From NCBI RefSeq assembly GCF_003313465.1, contig NZ_KZ845667.1:248001-312000 (forward strand): a stretch of 64,000 bases of DNA, in the 5' to 3' direction. A program made the translations under genes and the position numbers. Shown here piece by piece: positions 55,631-64,000 of the stretch (within the stretch, counting starts at the first letter, position 1; each line of letters begins with the position of its first letter). The stretch is from Thermoflavimicrobium daqui. Lineage in GTDB: Bacteria; Bacillota; Bacilli; Thermoactinomycetales; Thermoactinomycetaceae. The notes beneath the pieces were generated by a model. The model searched no databases. It saw only the letters and a list, made by a program, of their open reading frames with translations, and was not told the DNA's origin.

Positions 55631-55653
55631 GGTTACTGCATCCAACCTAATGT

Positions 55654-56121
55654 TTATAAACTGATTGCTCTATACTTTAAACGAAAATTTTCTTGTTCGT
55701 ATTGCCATAAACCCAACTGCTTTCTTTTGGCTTCATTTTCTAATCTCTTTAAAGTTTCAACCTGCCTTCTAACTGTATGAATATTTGGTTGTTTCCAGTA
55801 ATAACGAACCCAAGCTAGTCCTTTTCTTACAAGTAATTCTTGTAAAGCTTGTCCATTTATAAAAACCATTGCTAGAAGCCTACCCCCTTTATCCCTGCTC
55901 GAGGGTGCGATCTGAATCGATATTTCCTTTGCTTTTTCAATTAGTTCTTTGACAAATTGCTTTGCTTTGTATGCTATGGTTTGCTCTAGCATATTTATGC
56001 TAAATAATTCAGGAGTATCAATATATACTAGACGAACTATTTCTCTTTGATGATTATGTCTAATATGAATCGTATCACCGTCCACCACTTTTAATACTTG
56101 AACTTTATATGTTTTTCCCAT
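55654..56121 (-). CDS. Thermonuclease-like (SNase fold) protein
   Basis: 155 aa from the ATG at 56121 (a TTG 6 nt upstream is possible), GGGAGAG upstream. SNase domain: VLKVVDGDTIHIR, RLVYIDTPEL, KGGRLLAMVFINGQALQELLVRKGLAWVRYY. The usual catalytic RxxxxD pairs appear as IRLV-like RLVYIDTPE and DKGGRLLA. No signal peptide, unlike staphylococcal nuclease, so it may act in the cytosol or be membrane-free; activity is not certain. Confidence 0.82.
   Translation of the reverse strand: MGKTYKVQVLKVVDGDTIHIRHNHQREIVRLVYIDTPELFSINMLEQTIAYKAKQFVKELIEKAKEISIQIAPSSRDKGGRLLAMVFINGQALQELLVRKGLAWVRYYWKQPNIHTVRRQVETLKRLENEAKRKQLGLWQYEQENFRLKYRAISL
56056..56060. other. No separate feature; start-site note for the nuclease gene
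   Basis: The codons here encode DGDTI. They confirm the reading frame from the chosen ATG at 56121. Confidence 0.3.
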
Positions 56122-56438
56122 TGACAAATCACTCTCCCAAAGGGAAATACATTTCCCCTAATCATTGACGGCAGACAAAAATCAGCAGAAATTTACTCTT
56201 TTTTATGATTTCTTTCATCAATTACCTTGTCAGAGCTTATATTACTTTCTACCCGATGTGTTGCCTTTTAATCTATCAAAATAGAGATAGAATTAGCTTT
56301 TTTTACTCTGTTTGACTAGCCAAATTAAGGATGATATGATTAAACCTACATGTAATTTTACTAGAATACATAAATAAAATATAAAACTTATAGCTTCAAT
56401 GTGTATATAAACAACTAGTAGATCAAATGGAGGGAACT

Positions 56439-56954
56439 ATGGCAGAAAAAAGAATTATCCCATTCGGTGACCCTATGTTAAGAAAGGTTTCTAAACCAGT
56501 TTTAAAGATTACTCCTAAAGTATTAAAACTATTGGATGATATGAAAGAAACACTTTATGCAGCTCCAGGAAGAGCAGGGCTTTCTGCTGTGCAAGTTGGA
56601 ATCCTACGGAGAGTGGTTGTAATGGATTGTGGTGACGGGCTTATTGAGCTGATTAACCCTGAAATTATAGAGAAAAGCGGCGAACAGATAGGACCTGAAG
56701 CGTGTTTATCTTTTCCAAACTTTTGGGGAACAGTAAAACGTGCTAATTATGTAAAAGTAAAATATCTGAATAGAAATGGTGAAGAAACAATTATTGAGGG
56801 TGAAGGGTTTCTCGCTCGATGCCTGCAACATGAGATTGATCATTTAAATGGGGTATTATTCATTGATCATATTCAAAATAATGAACTTTTTCACGATCAA
56901 ACCAATCAACCTGCCAATCTCCTAGAAGCTCTTCGCTTAACCCAACTATCATAA
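56439..56954 (+). CDS. def: Peptide deformylase
   Basis: 171 aa from the ATG at 56439, with GGAGGG 4 nt before; a longer frame begins with the ribosome site itself. Motif 1 is RAGLSAVQ (47-52), motif 2 EACLS with metal ligand C99, motif 3 HEIDH (H131, E132, H135). Motif 2 normally reads EGCLS; Ala at 98 is unusual. Removes formyl from new proteins. The gene is solitary, not beside fmt, so it may be a second deformylase. Confidence 0.9.
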   Translation: MAEKRIIPFGDPMLRKVSKPVLKITPKVLKLLDDMKETLYAAPGRAGLSAVQVGILRRVVVMDCGDGLIELINPEIIEKSGEQIGPEACLSFPNFWGTVKRANYVKVKYLNRNGEETIIEGEGFLARCLQHEIDHLNGVLFIDHIQNNELFHDQTNQPANLLEALRLTQLS

Positions 56955-56985
56955 TTAACTCTAATTCATATCAAAAATACAAAAA

Positions 56986-57022
56986 CCCGTACCACTTCGA
57001 ATTTACTCAAGAGTGGTACGGG
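56986..57022. terminator. Terminator after def
   Basis: 11-bp perfect stem CCCGTACCACT with a 15-nt loop. Confidence 0.7.
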
Positions 57023-57083
57023 CACCATGAGGACTAATTTCTTTAATCATTTTCTGTTGAGTCACTTAATTATACTTTTACAA

Positions 57084-57800
57084 TTAAACGAGCGAATACC
57101 CTCCATCTACATGTAAAGTTGTTCCTGTAGTAAATGAATTGGTCATCAAATAAAGAAAGGCTTCTGCAACATCTTCCGGTTTTCCCACTCTTTTCACGGG
57201 TACTTGATTAGCGATGGATACAAAATAATCTTCTCGCTCTTCGGAAGACATTTTATCATAAAGTGGCGTATCAACAATACCAGGTGAAACTACATTGACT
57301 CGAATCGGACTCAACTCTACGGCTAAAGCACGAGCTAACGCTTCAATTCCGCCATTAATCGTCGAAAGTATAGAAAATCCTTTTGCTGGCTTTCTAGCCA
57401 AAACACCTGTACAAAATGTAATAGATCCTCCATCTTTTATAAAAGGTGCTCCATACTTTGCAGCAAAATACTGTCCCCAATATTTCGCTGCAAACGTCTT
57501 CTTCGCATCTTGGATAGGTAAATCCAAAAAATTTCCGGTAGGGCCTCCTGCAGCTGTAGAAACTAAATGGTCAAACTTCCCTATCTTTTGAAAAAAATTC
57601 TCCATATCATGCTCATTAGTGACATCAAGCGTAATTATCTCTACATTCTTTCTGATTTGCTCTTGCGCTTTTTTTAACTTTTCCTCTGAGCGACTTGCGA
57701 TGACTACATGCCCACCTTGATGAACAACAGCTTGTGCAGTAGCAAGGCCCATTCCGGAGCTTCCACCTAGTACTACAACTCTTTTACCTTGCAAATCCAT
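57084..57800 (-). CDS. Short-chain dehydrogenase/reductase
   Basis: 238 aa from the ATG at 57800 with GGGGAG 6 nt upstream; a longer frame lacks a start signal. LGGSSGMGLATAQAV binds NAD(P); STAAGGPT replaces the usual NNAG; the catalytic region FCTGVLARKPAKGFSILSTINGG lacks the normal YxxxK tyrosine at its expected place. It is therefore an atypical SDR, possibly with a shifted active site. Ends with the common TLHVDGGYSLV. Confidence 0.82.
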   Translation of the reverse strand: MDLQGKRVVVLGGSSGMGLATAQAVVHQGGHVVIASRSEEKLKKAQEQIRKNVEIITLDVTNEHDMENFFQKIGKFDHLVSTAAGGPTGNFLDLPIQDAKKTFAAKYWGQYFAAKYGAPFIKDGGSITFCTGVLARKPAKGFSILSTINGGIEALARALAVELSPIRVNVVSPGIVDTPLYDKMSSEEREDYFVSIANQVPVKRVGKPEDVAEAFLYLMTNSFTTGTTLHVDGGYSLV

Positions 57801-58055
57801 TCCAATCTCCCCTTTTTTAAGACCAGTTACTAGTTTTACTCTTAAAGTAAACCATATAAATTTTCCCTTTTTTTCCAAATTCAACTCCTCTACTTTAGAT
57901 ACTATAAAGGAATGAGCTTATGCTTATAGAAGAATATCTAACTCGTTTATGTTTAGTTTGTATAACAAACTTGTTTATATTAAATAATAAAAGCTTTTGT
58001 TACAGCATACTGCATCATTCGATTGTAAATCCAGACTATACCTAGAGGAAGTCAC

Positions 58056-58149
58056 AAATCGTTTTTGTGTAGGATCGACTTTCTCTCCAAACCTTTAGCA
58101 CGGGAGTATGTGGGAAGCGATGAGCGGATAATTAAGAGGGCCACCTCTT
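58056..58149 (-). repeat. Dispersed hairpin-headed repeat, copy B
   Basis: Read on the minus strand: hairpin AAGAGG-tggc-CCTCTT, then CGCTCATCGCTTCCCAC, CTCCCG, and a 3' end GTCGATCCTACACAAAAACG identical to copy A. Lies between the SDR and EamA genes. Confidence 0.65.
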
Positions 58150-58172
58150 TCACGTTTTGGTTTTTATCCCCC

Positions 58173-59066
58173 TTATTTTCCTTTTAGTTCATGAAATCGC
58201 ATCGTTTTCCAAGTTGGCCAATTGATAATCACAATTCCTATAAGGACACTTATACCACCAAAAATATTTTGCCAGGTGATTTTTTCATGAAGAAAAATAG
58301 CCCCGACAATCATTGCTATCACAGGTGCTACATATGTCCAAGTAGCAGGAAATACTGCGTTCGTTTTTTGAACAAGCCAATAAAAGATTCCTAAAGCGAT
58401 GATAGAAGCTACAATCGTTAAGTAAAAAAGAGCTGCAATAGAATGGGGACTAAAAGAGATTGTGCTCATATTTTCAAACAGAAATGAAAGAAGAAATAGT
58501 CCAAAACTAGCAAACAGTAATTGTAATCCATTGAAGACAAGTGGTGACATATCCTCCATCATTTTCTTGGAACGAACTGCACCCCAAGCAAAGAAAAGTT
58601 CCGCAATGACAAGAATACATTTGCTTACTAATGCAAATGCTCCCACTACATCATCATGAAATCCTGTGATTAGAACAGTTCCAGCTATACTAAAGAATAA
58701 TCCTATTAATAAATAAACTCGGAACTGTAAAGTTCCTGAAGCGATACTCAAGATCGTTGTAAAAATAGGTCCTGTTGATACTAATATTGCAGCAACACCT
58801 GATGAAATATATTGTTCTGACCAATAAAGAGCTGCATATGGAATCGTGGTCATGAGAATTCCTACAACGGCAATATCAATAGTCTTTTTCCAAGTAAGCT
58901 GGGGCAACTTTTTACGAAATCCGAAATAGAGAATAATTAAAGCACCAGCGAGAAAAAAGCGGATGGCTGCAAAGAAAAAAGGAGGCATGGTGTCGGTCAT
59001 ACCCAGTTTGATTACTAAAAAAGTTGTACCAAATATCAGACACATAATTAGATATCCAATAATCAT
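58173..59066 (-). CDS. EamA/DMT-family transporter
   Basis: 297 aa, ten membrane helices in two EamA repeats: GTTFLVIKLGM and FAAIRFFLAGALIILYF in the first, TWTYVAPVIAMIVGAIFLHEKITW in the second. Likely exports a small metabolite or amino acid. Divergent from the LysR gene at 59188, which probably regulates it. Confidence 0.88.
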   Translation of the reverse strand: MIIGYLIMCLIFGTTFLVIKLGMTDTMPPFFFAAIRFFLAGALIILYFGFRKKLPQLTWKKTIDIAVVGILMTTIPYAALYWSEQYISSGVAAILVSTGPIFTTILSIASGTLQFRVYLLIGLFFSIAGTVLITGFHDDVVGAFALVSKCILVIAELFFAWGAVRSKKMMEDMSPLVFNGLQLLFASFGLFLLSFLFENMSTISFSPHSIAALFYLTIVASIIALGIFYWLVQKTNAVFPATWTYVAPVIAMIVGAIFLHEKITWQNIFGGISVLIGIVIINWPTWKTMRFHELKGK

Positions 59067-59187
59067 CGTTTTCTACTCCTTCCTTATAAATTCAACATAC
59101 CAAAATAGGAGTAGATCCGATAATATAGAAAAGGTAGAAGTATATAACCAAAAGTTATATCGAAAAAGAGAAAGTAGTGAGGATACG

Positions 59188-60069
59188 ATGTTTAGTCTTC
59201 AACAAGTGATCTATTTTAAAACGACAATTGAAAAAGGAAGCATCAATAAAGCTTCCAAAGAACTATTCGTGTCCCAACCAGCCCTAACCAAACAACTAAC
59301 TCGCCTAGAACAAGATTTAGGTACTTGCTTATTGATACGAAAATCAACAGGAGTAGAACCTACTGAAGCTGGAATCTATTTTTATCAACGTGCATGCATC
59401 ATTTTGGAGGAAATCAAACAAATCATGAAAGAAATGGGTCGCTTCTCCTTTTATTCATCTCTTCGCATTGGCACTTTACCCAGCTTAGCCAATGATTACC
59501 TACCTTCATTAATGGATCGTTTTATCAATAAGCCCAAAAATACGGAAGAAATTAACATACTAATACGAGATACGACCCAAGAACTAATTACACTACTAGA
59601 AGATCGAGCCCTTGAAATAGCTTTCGTTCAAGACTATGATGGTCATCCTATTTTCAAGTCACTCCCTTTGTTTCAAGAACAATATTTTGCGATACTTCCT
59701 ACTTCACATCCACTTGGTCAAAAGCAAAATCTTAGCTTTGCAGAGGTCATTCAAGAAAAAATGATTTTACATAAAGAACCTTGTGATATTCGTACATCGT
59801 TTCAAAAACACTGCTACCATCTAGGAATCAAGCCAAATATTATCCTTGAACTTAATTTTAATGAGTCATTACTCCCCTTTGTCGCTGAAGGATATGGCAT
59901 TTCACTCATCCCTGAAATGTCAGCAAAAAATATCCAAGATACCAAGATCCTAGTAAAAAAAATCGATCATCAACCCTTCTACCGTAAGATTAGCGTGGTT
60001 TTCTCGGAACAATTAGAAAGTGTGGTATTTCGTCTACTTACGGGTCAACATCCTATTAAACATGGATAA
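59188..60069 (+). CDS. LysR-family regulator
   Basis: 293 aa from the ATG at 59188 (GAGGA upstream; longer frame into the EamA gene rejected). HTH MFSLQQVIYFKTTIEKGSIN..KELFVSQPALTKQLTRLEQDLG, then a periplasmic-binding-type effector domain. The 120-nt divergent spacer to the EamA gene is the likely operator region. Confidence 0.88.
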   Translation: MFSLQQVIYFKTTIEKGSINKASKELFVSQPALTKQLTRLEQDLGTCLLIRKSTGVEPTEAGIYFYQRACIILEEIKQIMKEMGRFSFYSSLRIGTLPSLANDYLPSLMDRFINKPKNTEEINILIRDTTQELITLLEDRALEIAFVQDYDGHPIFKSLPLFQEQYFAILPTSHPLGQKQNLSFAEVIQEKMILHKEPCDIRTSFQKHCYHLGIKPNIILELNFNESLLPFVAEGYGISLIPEMSAKNIQDTKILVKKIDHQPFYRKISVVFSEQLESVVFRLLTGQHPIKHG

Positions 60070-60073
60070 AAAA

Positions 60074-60107
60074 GAACCACAATGGCTATTTTCTAAGCCT
60101 GTGGTTC
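60074..60107. terminator. Terminator between LysR and nitroreductase
   Basis: 8-bp stem GAACCACA with flanking A and T runs and an 18-nt loop. Confidence 0.55.
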
Positions 60108-60123
60108 CATTCATTTACTCTCT

Positions 60124-60792
60124 TTACTTAACCCAATCCACTACCATATCCATTGTTTGTCTTGTCTTTGGAGAAGCAGGATCATTGACACGATAGCCAA
60201 AAGCCACCAAACAAGAAACACCGAAATCTCCTTGCATAATTCCTTCTTCTTTTAGGATTTGCTCTACCTGTTCTTTGTTAAACCCTTCCATTGGACACGA
60301 ATCGATACCAATTTGGGCTGCAGCAGTCATCATATTACCTAATGCGATATATGTTTGTCTACAAGCCCAATCAAATATCGCTCGATCACTTTCTAAATTA
60401 AAGTCAACCTCTTGGAATCGTTTAATCGCTTTTGTCAGTCCTTCTTTTGCTGCTTCTGGTAATTTCTTTACATCATTAAATAAGGTTGATAGATATTCTG
60501 AGTCATAAGTCAAATCTGCTTTGGTTCTTGCTAAAATGACAACAAAATGACTGGAAGTAGTCACCTGTTTCTGTCCCCATGCAGCCGAACTTATTTTTTC
60601 TCTTACCTCTGGATTCTGAATAACGACAAATTTCCAAGGCTCTAAGCCAAATGAACTAGGAGACAATCGGCCAGTTTCTAAAATAAAATGAAAATCCTCA
60701 TCGGAAATCTTTTTAGTTGGATCAAACTCTTTACATGCATGACGAAATTGATAGGCTTGTAAAATTTGTTCCTTTTTATTTTCCATAGCCAT
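60124..60792 (-). CDS. NAD(P)H-dependent nitroreductase (YfkO/NfsB-like)
   Basis: 222 aa. RHACKEFDPTKKISDEDF and LETGRLSPSSFGLEPWKFVVI bind FMN; the end has VSCLVAFGYR. Flavin-dependent two-electron reductase for nitro compounds or quinones. The start at 60792 has only a weak GGGT site; an ATG at 60786 is possible. Confidence 0.87.
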   Translation of the reverse strand: MAMENKKEQILQAYQFRHACKEFDPTKKISDEDFHFILETGRLSPSSFGLEPWKFVVIQNPEVREKISSAAWGQKQVTTSSHFVVILARTKADLTYDSEYLSTLFNDVKKLPEAAKEGLTKAIKRFQEVDFNLESDRAIFDWACRQTYIALGNMMTAAAQIGIDSCPMEGFNKEQVEQILKEEGIMQGDFGVSCLVAFGYRVNDPASPKTRQTMDMVVDWVK

Positions 60793-60958
60793 TCTTCTAC
60801 CCTTCTCTATCGATTTACCTCTATGGGTTCGAACGTTTCGTATAGAGCTTTTCTTATTCCATAGCTCAGATTTATTATATGTTATTTTAATAGTATTATG
60901 TAGACGTCCTAATGCTTATCCTAAAAATAGATACATCCAGAGAGAAGAAATAAACTTA

Positions 60959-61225
60959 TTACTCCGATTTAATTAGAACACATTTTTTATGAGGATGATG
61001 TATATCTTCTAAAATCAAGTGATCACCTTGTACTTTCACATTTTTATAAAAAAATCATCATCTTTAAATTCAATAGACTTGATATTCGTGTACTTTGCGC
61101 AATAAGGGTCTTCTATACATTAATTCGTTTTTATTTTAGGAGGAATGATCCACTTTCCATCTATAGTTATAACCCTGACAGAACATACATTAATGTAGTA
61201 ATTCCCCTGAACTTGATAGTATTGT
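60959..61225 (-). pseudogene. Decayed gene, family unknown
   Basis: Open pieces YYINVCSVRVITIDGKWIIP, then CIEDPYCAKYTNIKSIEFKD after a stop, and KVQGDHLILEDIHHPHKKCV with a frameshift and a final stop at 60959 join into one short beta-rich protein. No family recognised. Fills the 472-nt gap between the nitroreductase and the truncated EamA gene. Confidence 0.45.
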
Positions 61226-61264
61226 TATATAGTTCACACACATCCCATTTTTTAGTCAAAGACA

Positions 61265-61858
61265 CTATTTATCTTGCTTATCACTTGAAATCATCACCAC
61301 AATACTGCCAACCATGACCAACAAGATACCTACACTAGTCGTTATAGCTGGTGTTTGCTTCCACAATAGCCAACTAAATAAAACACCAAACACAATTGAT
61401 AAATACATGATGGACGATACTACGTTTGGATGTAAAAATTTAAGTACATATGCAAGCAATTGCTGTGAAAGAACACTGAGTAAGGCAATAGCTAATAGAA
61501 ACAAGATAGAATCGATTTTCCAAGCTGAAGAGTCTAGAAGCATATAAATAAATGAAGCTATGGTTGAAAACAAGAAGAAATAAAAAACAATACTAAAACT
61601 GTGGTCTGTCTTTCGTAAAATACTCATGGTCACATTGGCTAACGCCGTGAATATACCTGAAACCAGAGCAAAGAGAGTAGCCCAGCTAAAATGAGTAGCA
61701 GAAGGTTGAACCATAAAATAAACACCTATAAATCCGATAAACACACCTAAATAGATGGACTTTTTTATCTCTTCTTTAAATAAGAAAAACAAGATGATCG
61801 GAATATAAAAAGGATAAGTAGCATTTAGAGTGATCGCACTCTCAGCTGGTACCATCAA
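61265..61858 (-). pseudogene. EamA-family transporter, 5'-truncated
   Basis: 197 codons against about 290 for the family. The frame begins inside the first EamA repeat (PAESAITLNATYPFYIPIIL), with the first three helices and start region gone, and no ribosome site before it. The second repeat is intact. The missing part would overlap the LysR gene that now starts 38 nt away, so a deletion at the divergent junction seems likely. Confidence 0.7.
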
Positions 61859-61895
61859 AAAATTTTAGATATGAATCGTGGGATAGAAAACGCTC

Positions 61896-62771
61896 ATGGA
61901 ATTAAGAAACTTAAAAACCTTCCAAGTGGTCGCCGAGCAATTAAATCTCTCAAAAGCGGCCAAGATTTTGAAATACACACAACCTACAATCACTTTTCAA
62001 ATTCAAGCATTAGAAAAAGAAATTGGTCATCCCTTGTTCGACCGAGTAGGCAAAAAAACTTTTTTAACACCAGCAGGAAATGTGTTAAAACAATATACAG
62101 ATCAACTATTCAACATTGTTTCTGAAATGGAAATAGCTTTGCAACAGCTACATAAGCCTAGTGGCAAACTTCGGATTGCAGCCCCAGAATATTTCTGTAC
62201 CCATCAACTAGCCCAATTTATCCGTCCAATTTATCAACAGTATCCAGAAGTACAACTGGAGCTGATTTCCTGTAGTAGTAAAGAAGCCATCCAGTTGGTT
62301 CATGACTATAGAACCGACCTAGCTATTATTGCAGGTCCATGTGATTCAGATCATTTAGAAACGGTATTACTTGCTCAAGAAGATATGGTGCTAATCACAA
62401 CACAAGAGAATGTTGAAACTCATGGAAAAATAGGGGTTCATGAGGTACTTCCATTTATCACATTTCGCGGGGATCATAATTTAAAAGAAGTCATTTGGGA
62501 ATGCTTGGATCAAATCAACTATCAACCTCGATCAATCATTGAATCAAGTAGCGAGGAAACCATCAAACGCGCTATTTTAAACCATGCTGGTTTGGCATTA
62601 CTTAGTACAAACACCGTCCAAAGCGAAATCGAATCAGGACACCTTACCGTGTTAAAAACCTTTAAGTTATGTATTCATGTCTATATGATTTATCTAAAAA
62701 ATAGATCGAAAGAAGTCAATATAACCAGTTTTAGCAATTTACTACAAAACGTTTTTAAAAGTATAAAATAG
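61896..62771 (+). CDS. LysR-family regulator (CysL/YwbI-like)
   Basis: 291 aa. HTH MELRNLKTFQVVAEQLNLSKAAKIL..TQPTITFQIQALEKEIGHPLFDR, then an effector domain starting KLRIAAPEYFCTHQL. Divergent from the truncated EamA gene, its presumed former target. The upstream region is only about 40 nt, so its promoter may have been lost with the deletion. Confidence 0.87.
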   Translation: MELRNLKTFQVVAEQLNLSKAAKILKYTQPTITFQIQALEKEIGHPLFDRVGKKTFLTPAGNVLKQYTDQLFNIVSEMEIALQQLHKPSGKLRIAAPEYFCTHQLAQFIRPIYQQYPEVQLELISCSSKEAIQLVHDYRTDLAIIAGPCDSDHLETVLLAQEDMVLITTQENVETHGKIGVHEVLPFITFRGDHNLKEVIWECLDQINYQPRSIIESSSEETIKRAILNHAGLALLSTNTVQSEIESGHLTVLKTFKLCIHVYMIYLKNRSKEVNITSFSNLLQNVFKSIK

Positions 62772-62846
62772 GGTGAAAAGATTGATAAAAGTCATATTAG
62801 CTGATGGACGCTCCATCACATCGGTTCGACCCAAACTTCTTTATAC

Positions 62847-62879
62847 AATCGCCAACCTTTAAATAAAAGGTTGGCGATT
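62847..62879. terminator. Bidirectional terminator
   Basis: 14-bp perfect stem AATCGCCAACCTTT with a 5-nt loop; includes the stop of the following minus-strand gene. Confidence 0.8.
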
Positions 62880-63356
62880 CTTTTGCCAAGCTTCTTGGCA
62901 TTCTATAGTTGAGTAAGGAATGATATAGGTACTAACTATTTTTTCTAATTCATTCAAATCAACTAGATTATACGTTGAGATATAATGACTCTGATTTGTA
63001 GCTGTTCGTATGATTATGTCTGGAAACACCAGCCCAATCAGTCGATGATTATGATATCCAATAGAAATCTCAGCTAACTGCAAAAAATCCACTTTTCGGT
63101 TTTTATATACAATTCCGTCTTGAACAATCTCAAACAAAATGCGATTTTTACGTCGTAAAACAGATATGATTTTTAATAGCACACCTCCAAAGAAGACTAG
63201 TCCAATCGTCCCGACCAATAACGCTTTAAATTCTAAAATCCAAAATAAAACAAGAGATCCAACAATCATCATCAGAGGAGCAGTTACCATACACCCTACA
63301 TTATATTCTCCATATATCACCTGAATGCCCCGCTCTGTTTCCTTCATGCACTTCAT
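62859..63356 (-). CDS. Two-helix membrane protein, DUF5381-like (tentative)
   Basis: 165 aa. Two membrane helices (VTAPLMMIVGSLVLFWIL and ALLVGTIGLVFFGGVLL) near the N terminus are followed by a PH-like soluble part FEIVQDGIVYKNRKVDFLQLAEISIG. Similar Bacillus proteins are of unknown function. Confidence 0.6.
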   Translation of the reverse strand: MKCMKETERGIQVIYGEYNVGCMVTAPLMMIVGSLVLFWILEFKALLVGTIGLVFFGGVLLKIISVLRRKNRILFEIVQDGIVYKNRKVDFLQLAEISIGYHNHRLIGLVFPDIIIRTATNQSHYISTYNLVDLNELEKIVSTYIIPYSTIECQEAWQKNRQPFI

Positions 63357-63531
63357 TAGTCTTGTCCCTTTCTTGAATCAAAATATTTCATTTTTTATTG
63401 GCAATATATTATTTTACTTTATATCAAGTAGTTTTTAAATATCTTTTCAATCGCCTAATAAAATGATTGAAATGAATCTAAAAAAGTATTAGAATTGTAT
63501 CAACTAATAATAAATATTCGAGGGTGATCGA

Positions 63532-64000
63532 ATGGGTAAATATTATTCTATCAAGATTGACTATTCCCCTGCTTATGAATTAGTGATTAGCTTTTATACT
63601 TATATCTATCATAAGAAAATAAAGTTTATTTCCCTAGGTAAAGATTGGGTCACCAAAACAAGAGATATGCTTCCTGAGAAATTTGCTCTTATGCTAGAAG
63701 ATGAGCGTTGGGAAGTTTTACATCGAATGGTCTTATTGATTTCACAATGCCCTCAAAAAGAAGACGCTTTTCAATTTTTAAGTTGGTTAGAGCATCTCCC
63801 AGCTGGAGAGATCTATGAGCGACTTGCTCCTTGGGTTACCTCTATCCCACTAAATTTAGGAGATATTCGCGATCGAACTTTATATTTACTGACAGAATGG
63901 AATGAGCACTACTTTAGGTATGTCGATGCAGATATTTTTGGTCACCTTCAAACCGATTTTAAGAAGAGACAACAACAACTCCAAGCGATCAATCCGATTG
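63532..64000 (+). CDS. ArsR-like transcriptional regulator, cut by the window end
   Basis: 156 codons are open to the window end with no stop. ATG at 63532 is preceded by GAGGGTG. The start IDYSPAYELVISFYTYIYHK and WEVLHRMVLLISQCPQKEDA are typical of the N-terminal extension of large (about 300-350 aa) winged-helix ArsR-family proteins in Bacilli; the HTH would follow beyond the window. Confidence 0.65.
   Translation, partial: MGKYYSIKIDYSPAYELVISFYTYIYHKKIKFISLGKDWVTKTRDMLPEKFALMLEDERWEVLHRMVLLISQCPQKEDAFQFLSWLEHLPAGEIYERLAPWVTSIPLNLGDIRDRTLYLLTEWNEHYFRYVDADIFGHLQTDFKKRQQQLQAINPI

Noticed and set aside
62775-62861. A 28-codon GTG ORF starting KRLIKVILADGRS, like a response-regulator start
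   Set aside because: Too short, ends in the terminator, and the Asp pair of a receiver domain cannot be checked; it follows the LysR stop without its own promoter.
1-64000. CRISPR arrays, tRNA and rRNA genes
   Set aside because: No regularly spaced direct repeats, cloverleaf-like sequences or rRNA segments were seen by eye; a dedicated search could still find a diverged tRNA.

Overview
The window reads as the chromosome of a low-GC, spore-forming Gram-positive bacterium of the order Bacillales. A YyaC-type sporulation protein, a HelD RNA-polymerase recycling motor, LrgAB, an OhrR/Ohr pair, an intracellular subtilisin with the LIPY propeptide motif and AGGAGG-type ribosome binding sites all point that way. 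Thermoactinomycetaceae is possible, but that is a guess from overall style.

Layout. 0-10 kb: menC; a CstR-type persulfide regulon (regulator, TauE/SafE, DsrE-like, TusA, rhodanese-persulfide dioxygenase, rhodanese) with two CstR-like operators, one overlapping the -10 box; a secreted subtilase; helD; yyaC. 10-22 kb: CocE-type hydrolase, lrgAB, a cyclase, ohrR-ohr with a 42-bp operator, a broken EthD gene, GNAT, alpha/beta hydrolase, intracellular subtilisin, FAD oxidoreductase and a phosphoesterase. 36-44 kb: a B12 uptake operon behind a cobalamin riboswitch with its terminator, a lipoprotein, CorA, formamidase/FmdB and a DUF421 protein. 44-64 kb: a ruined IS605-type tnpB with an intact-looking 3' guide-RNA end, a kinase-like protein, CDF transporter, D-serine dehydratase, HAD phosphatase, HemD-like protein, KptA, DUF3817, YdjM-like, SDRs, nuclease, peptide deformylase, two LysR/EamA pairs (one EamA truncated), nitroreductase and a regulator cut by the window end. 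Several pseudogenes lie in the last 20 kb.

The most notable region is 23.2-35.3 kb on the minus strand: thirteen tightly packed, visibly GC-richer genes that form one phosphonate natural-product operon. It holds PEP mutase with the intact EDK...NS signature and a phosphonopyruvate decarboxylase split into two subunits, which together should give phosphonoacetaldehyde. It also holds an FMN alpha-hydroxyacid oxidase, two SAM methyltransferases, a YqcI/YcgG-type (heme N-oxygenase family) protein, a nucleoside-diphosphate-kinase-like protein with an unknown C-terminal domain, three FemAB/GNAT-like probable amide-forming enzymes, a MNT-type nucleotidyltransferase and an MFS exporter. No aminotransferase, iron alcohol dehydrogenase, ATP-grasp ligase or NRPS is present. 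The inferred product is a small, probably N-hydroxylated and methylated phosphonopeptide or phosphonamide whose structure cannot be read from the sequence.

A dispersed, hairpin-headed intergenic repeat (40.1, 43.2 and 58.1 kb, with a fragment at 53.2 kb) is a second undescribed feature. All start choices were made by eye from ribosome binding sites; no database search was possible.
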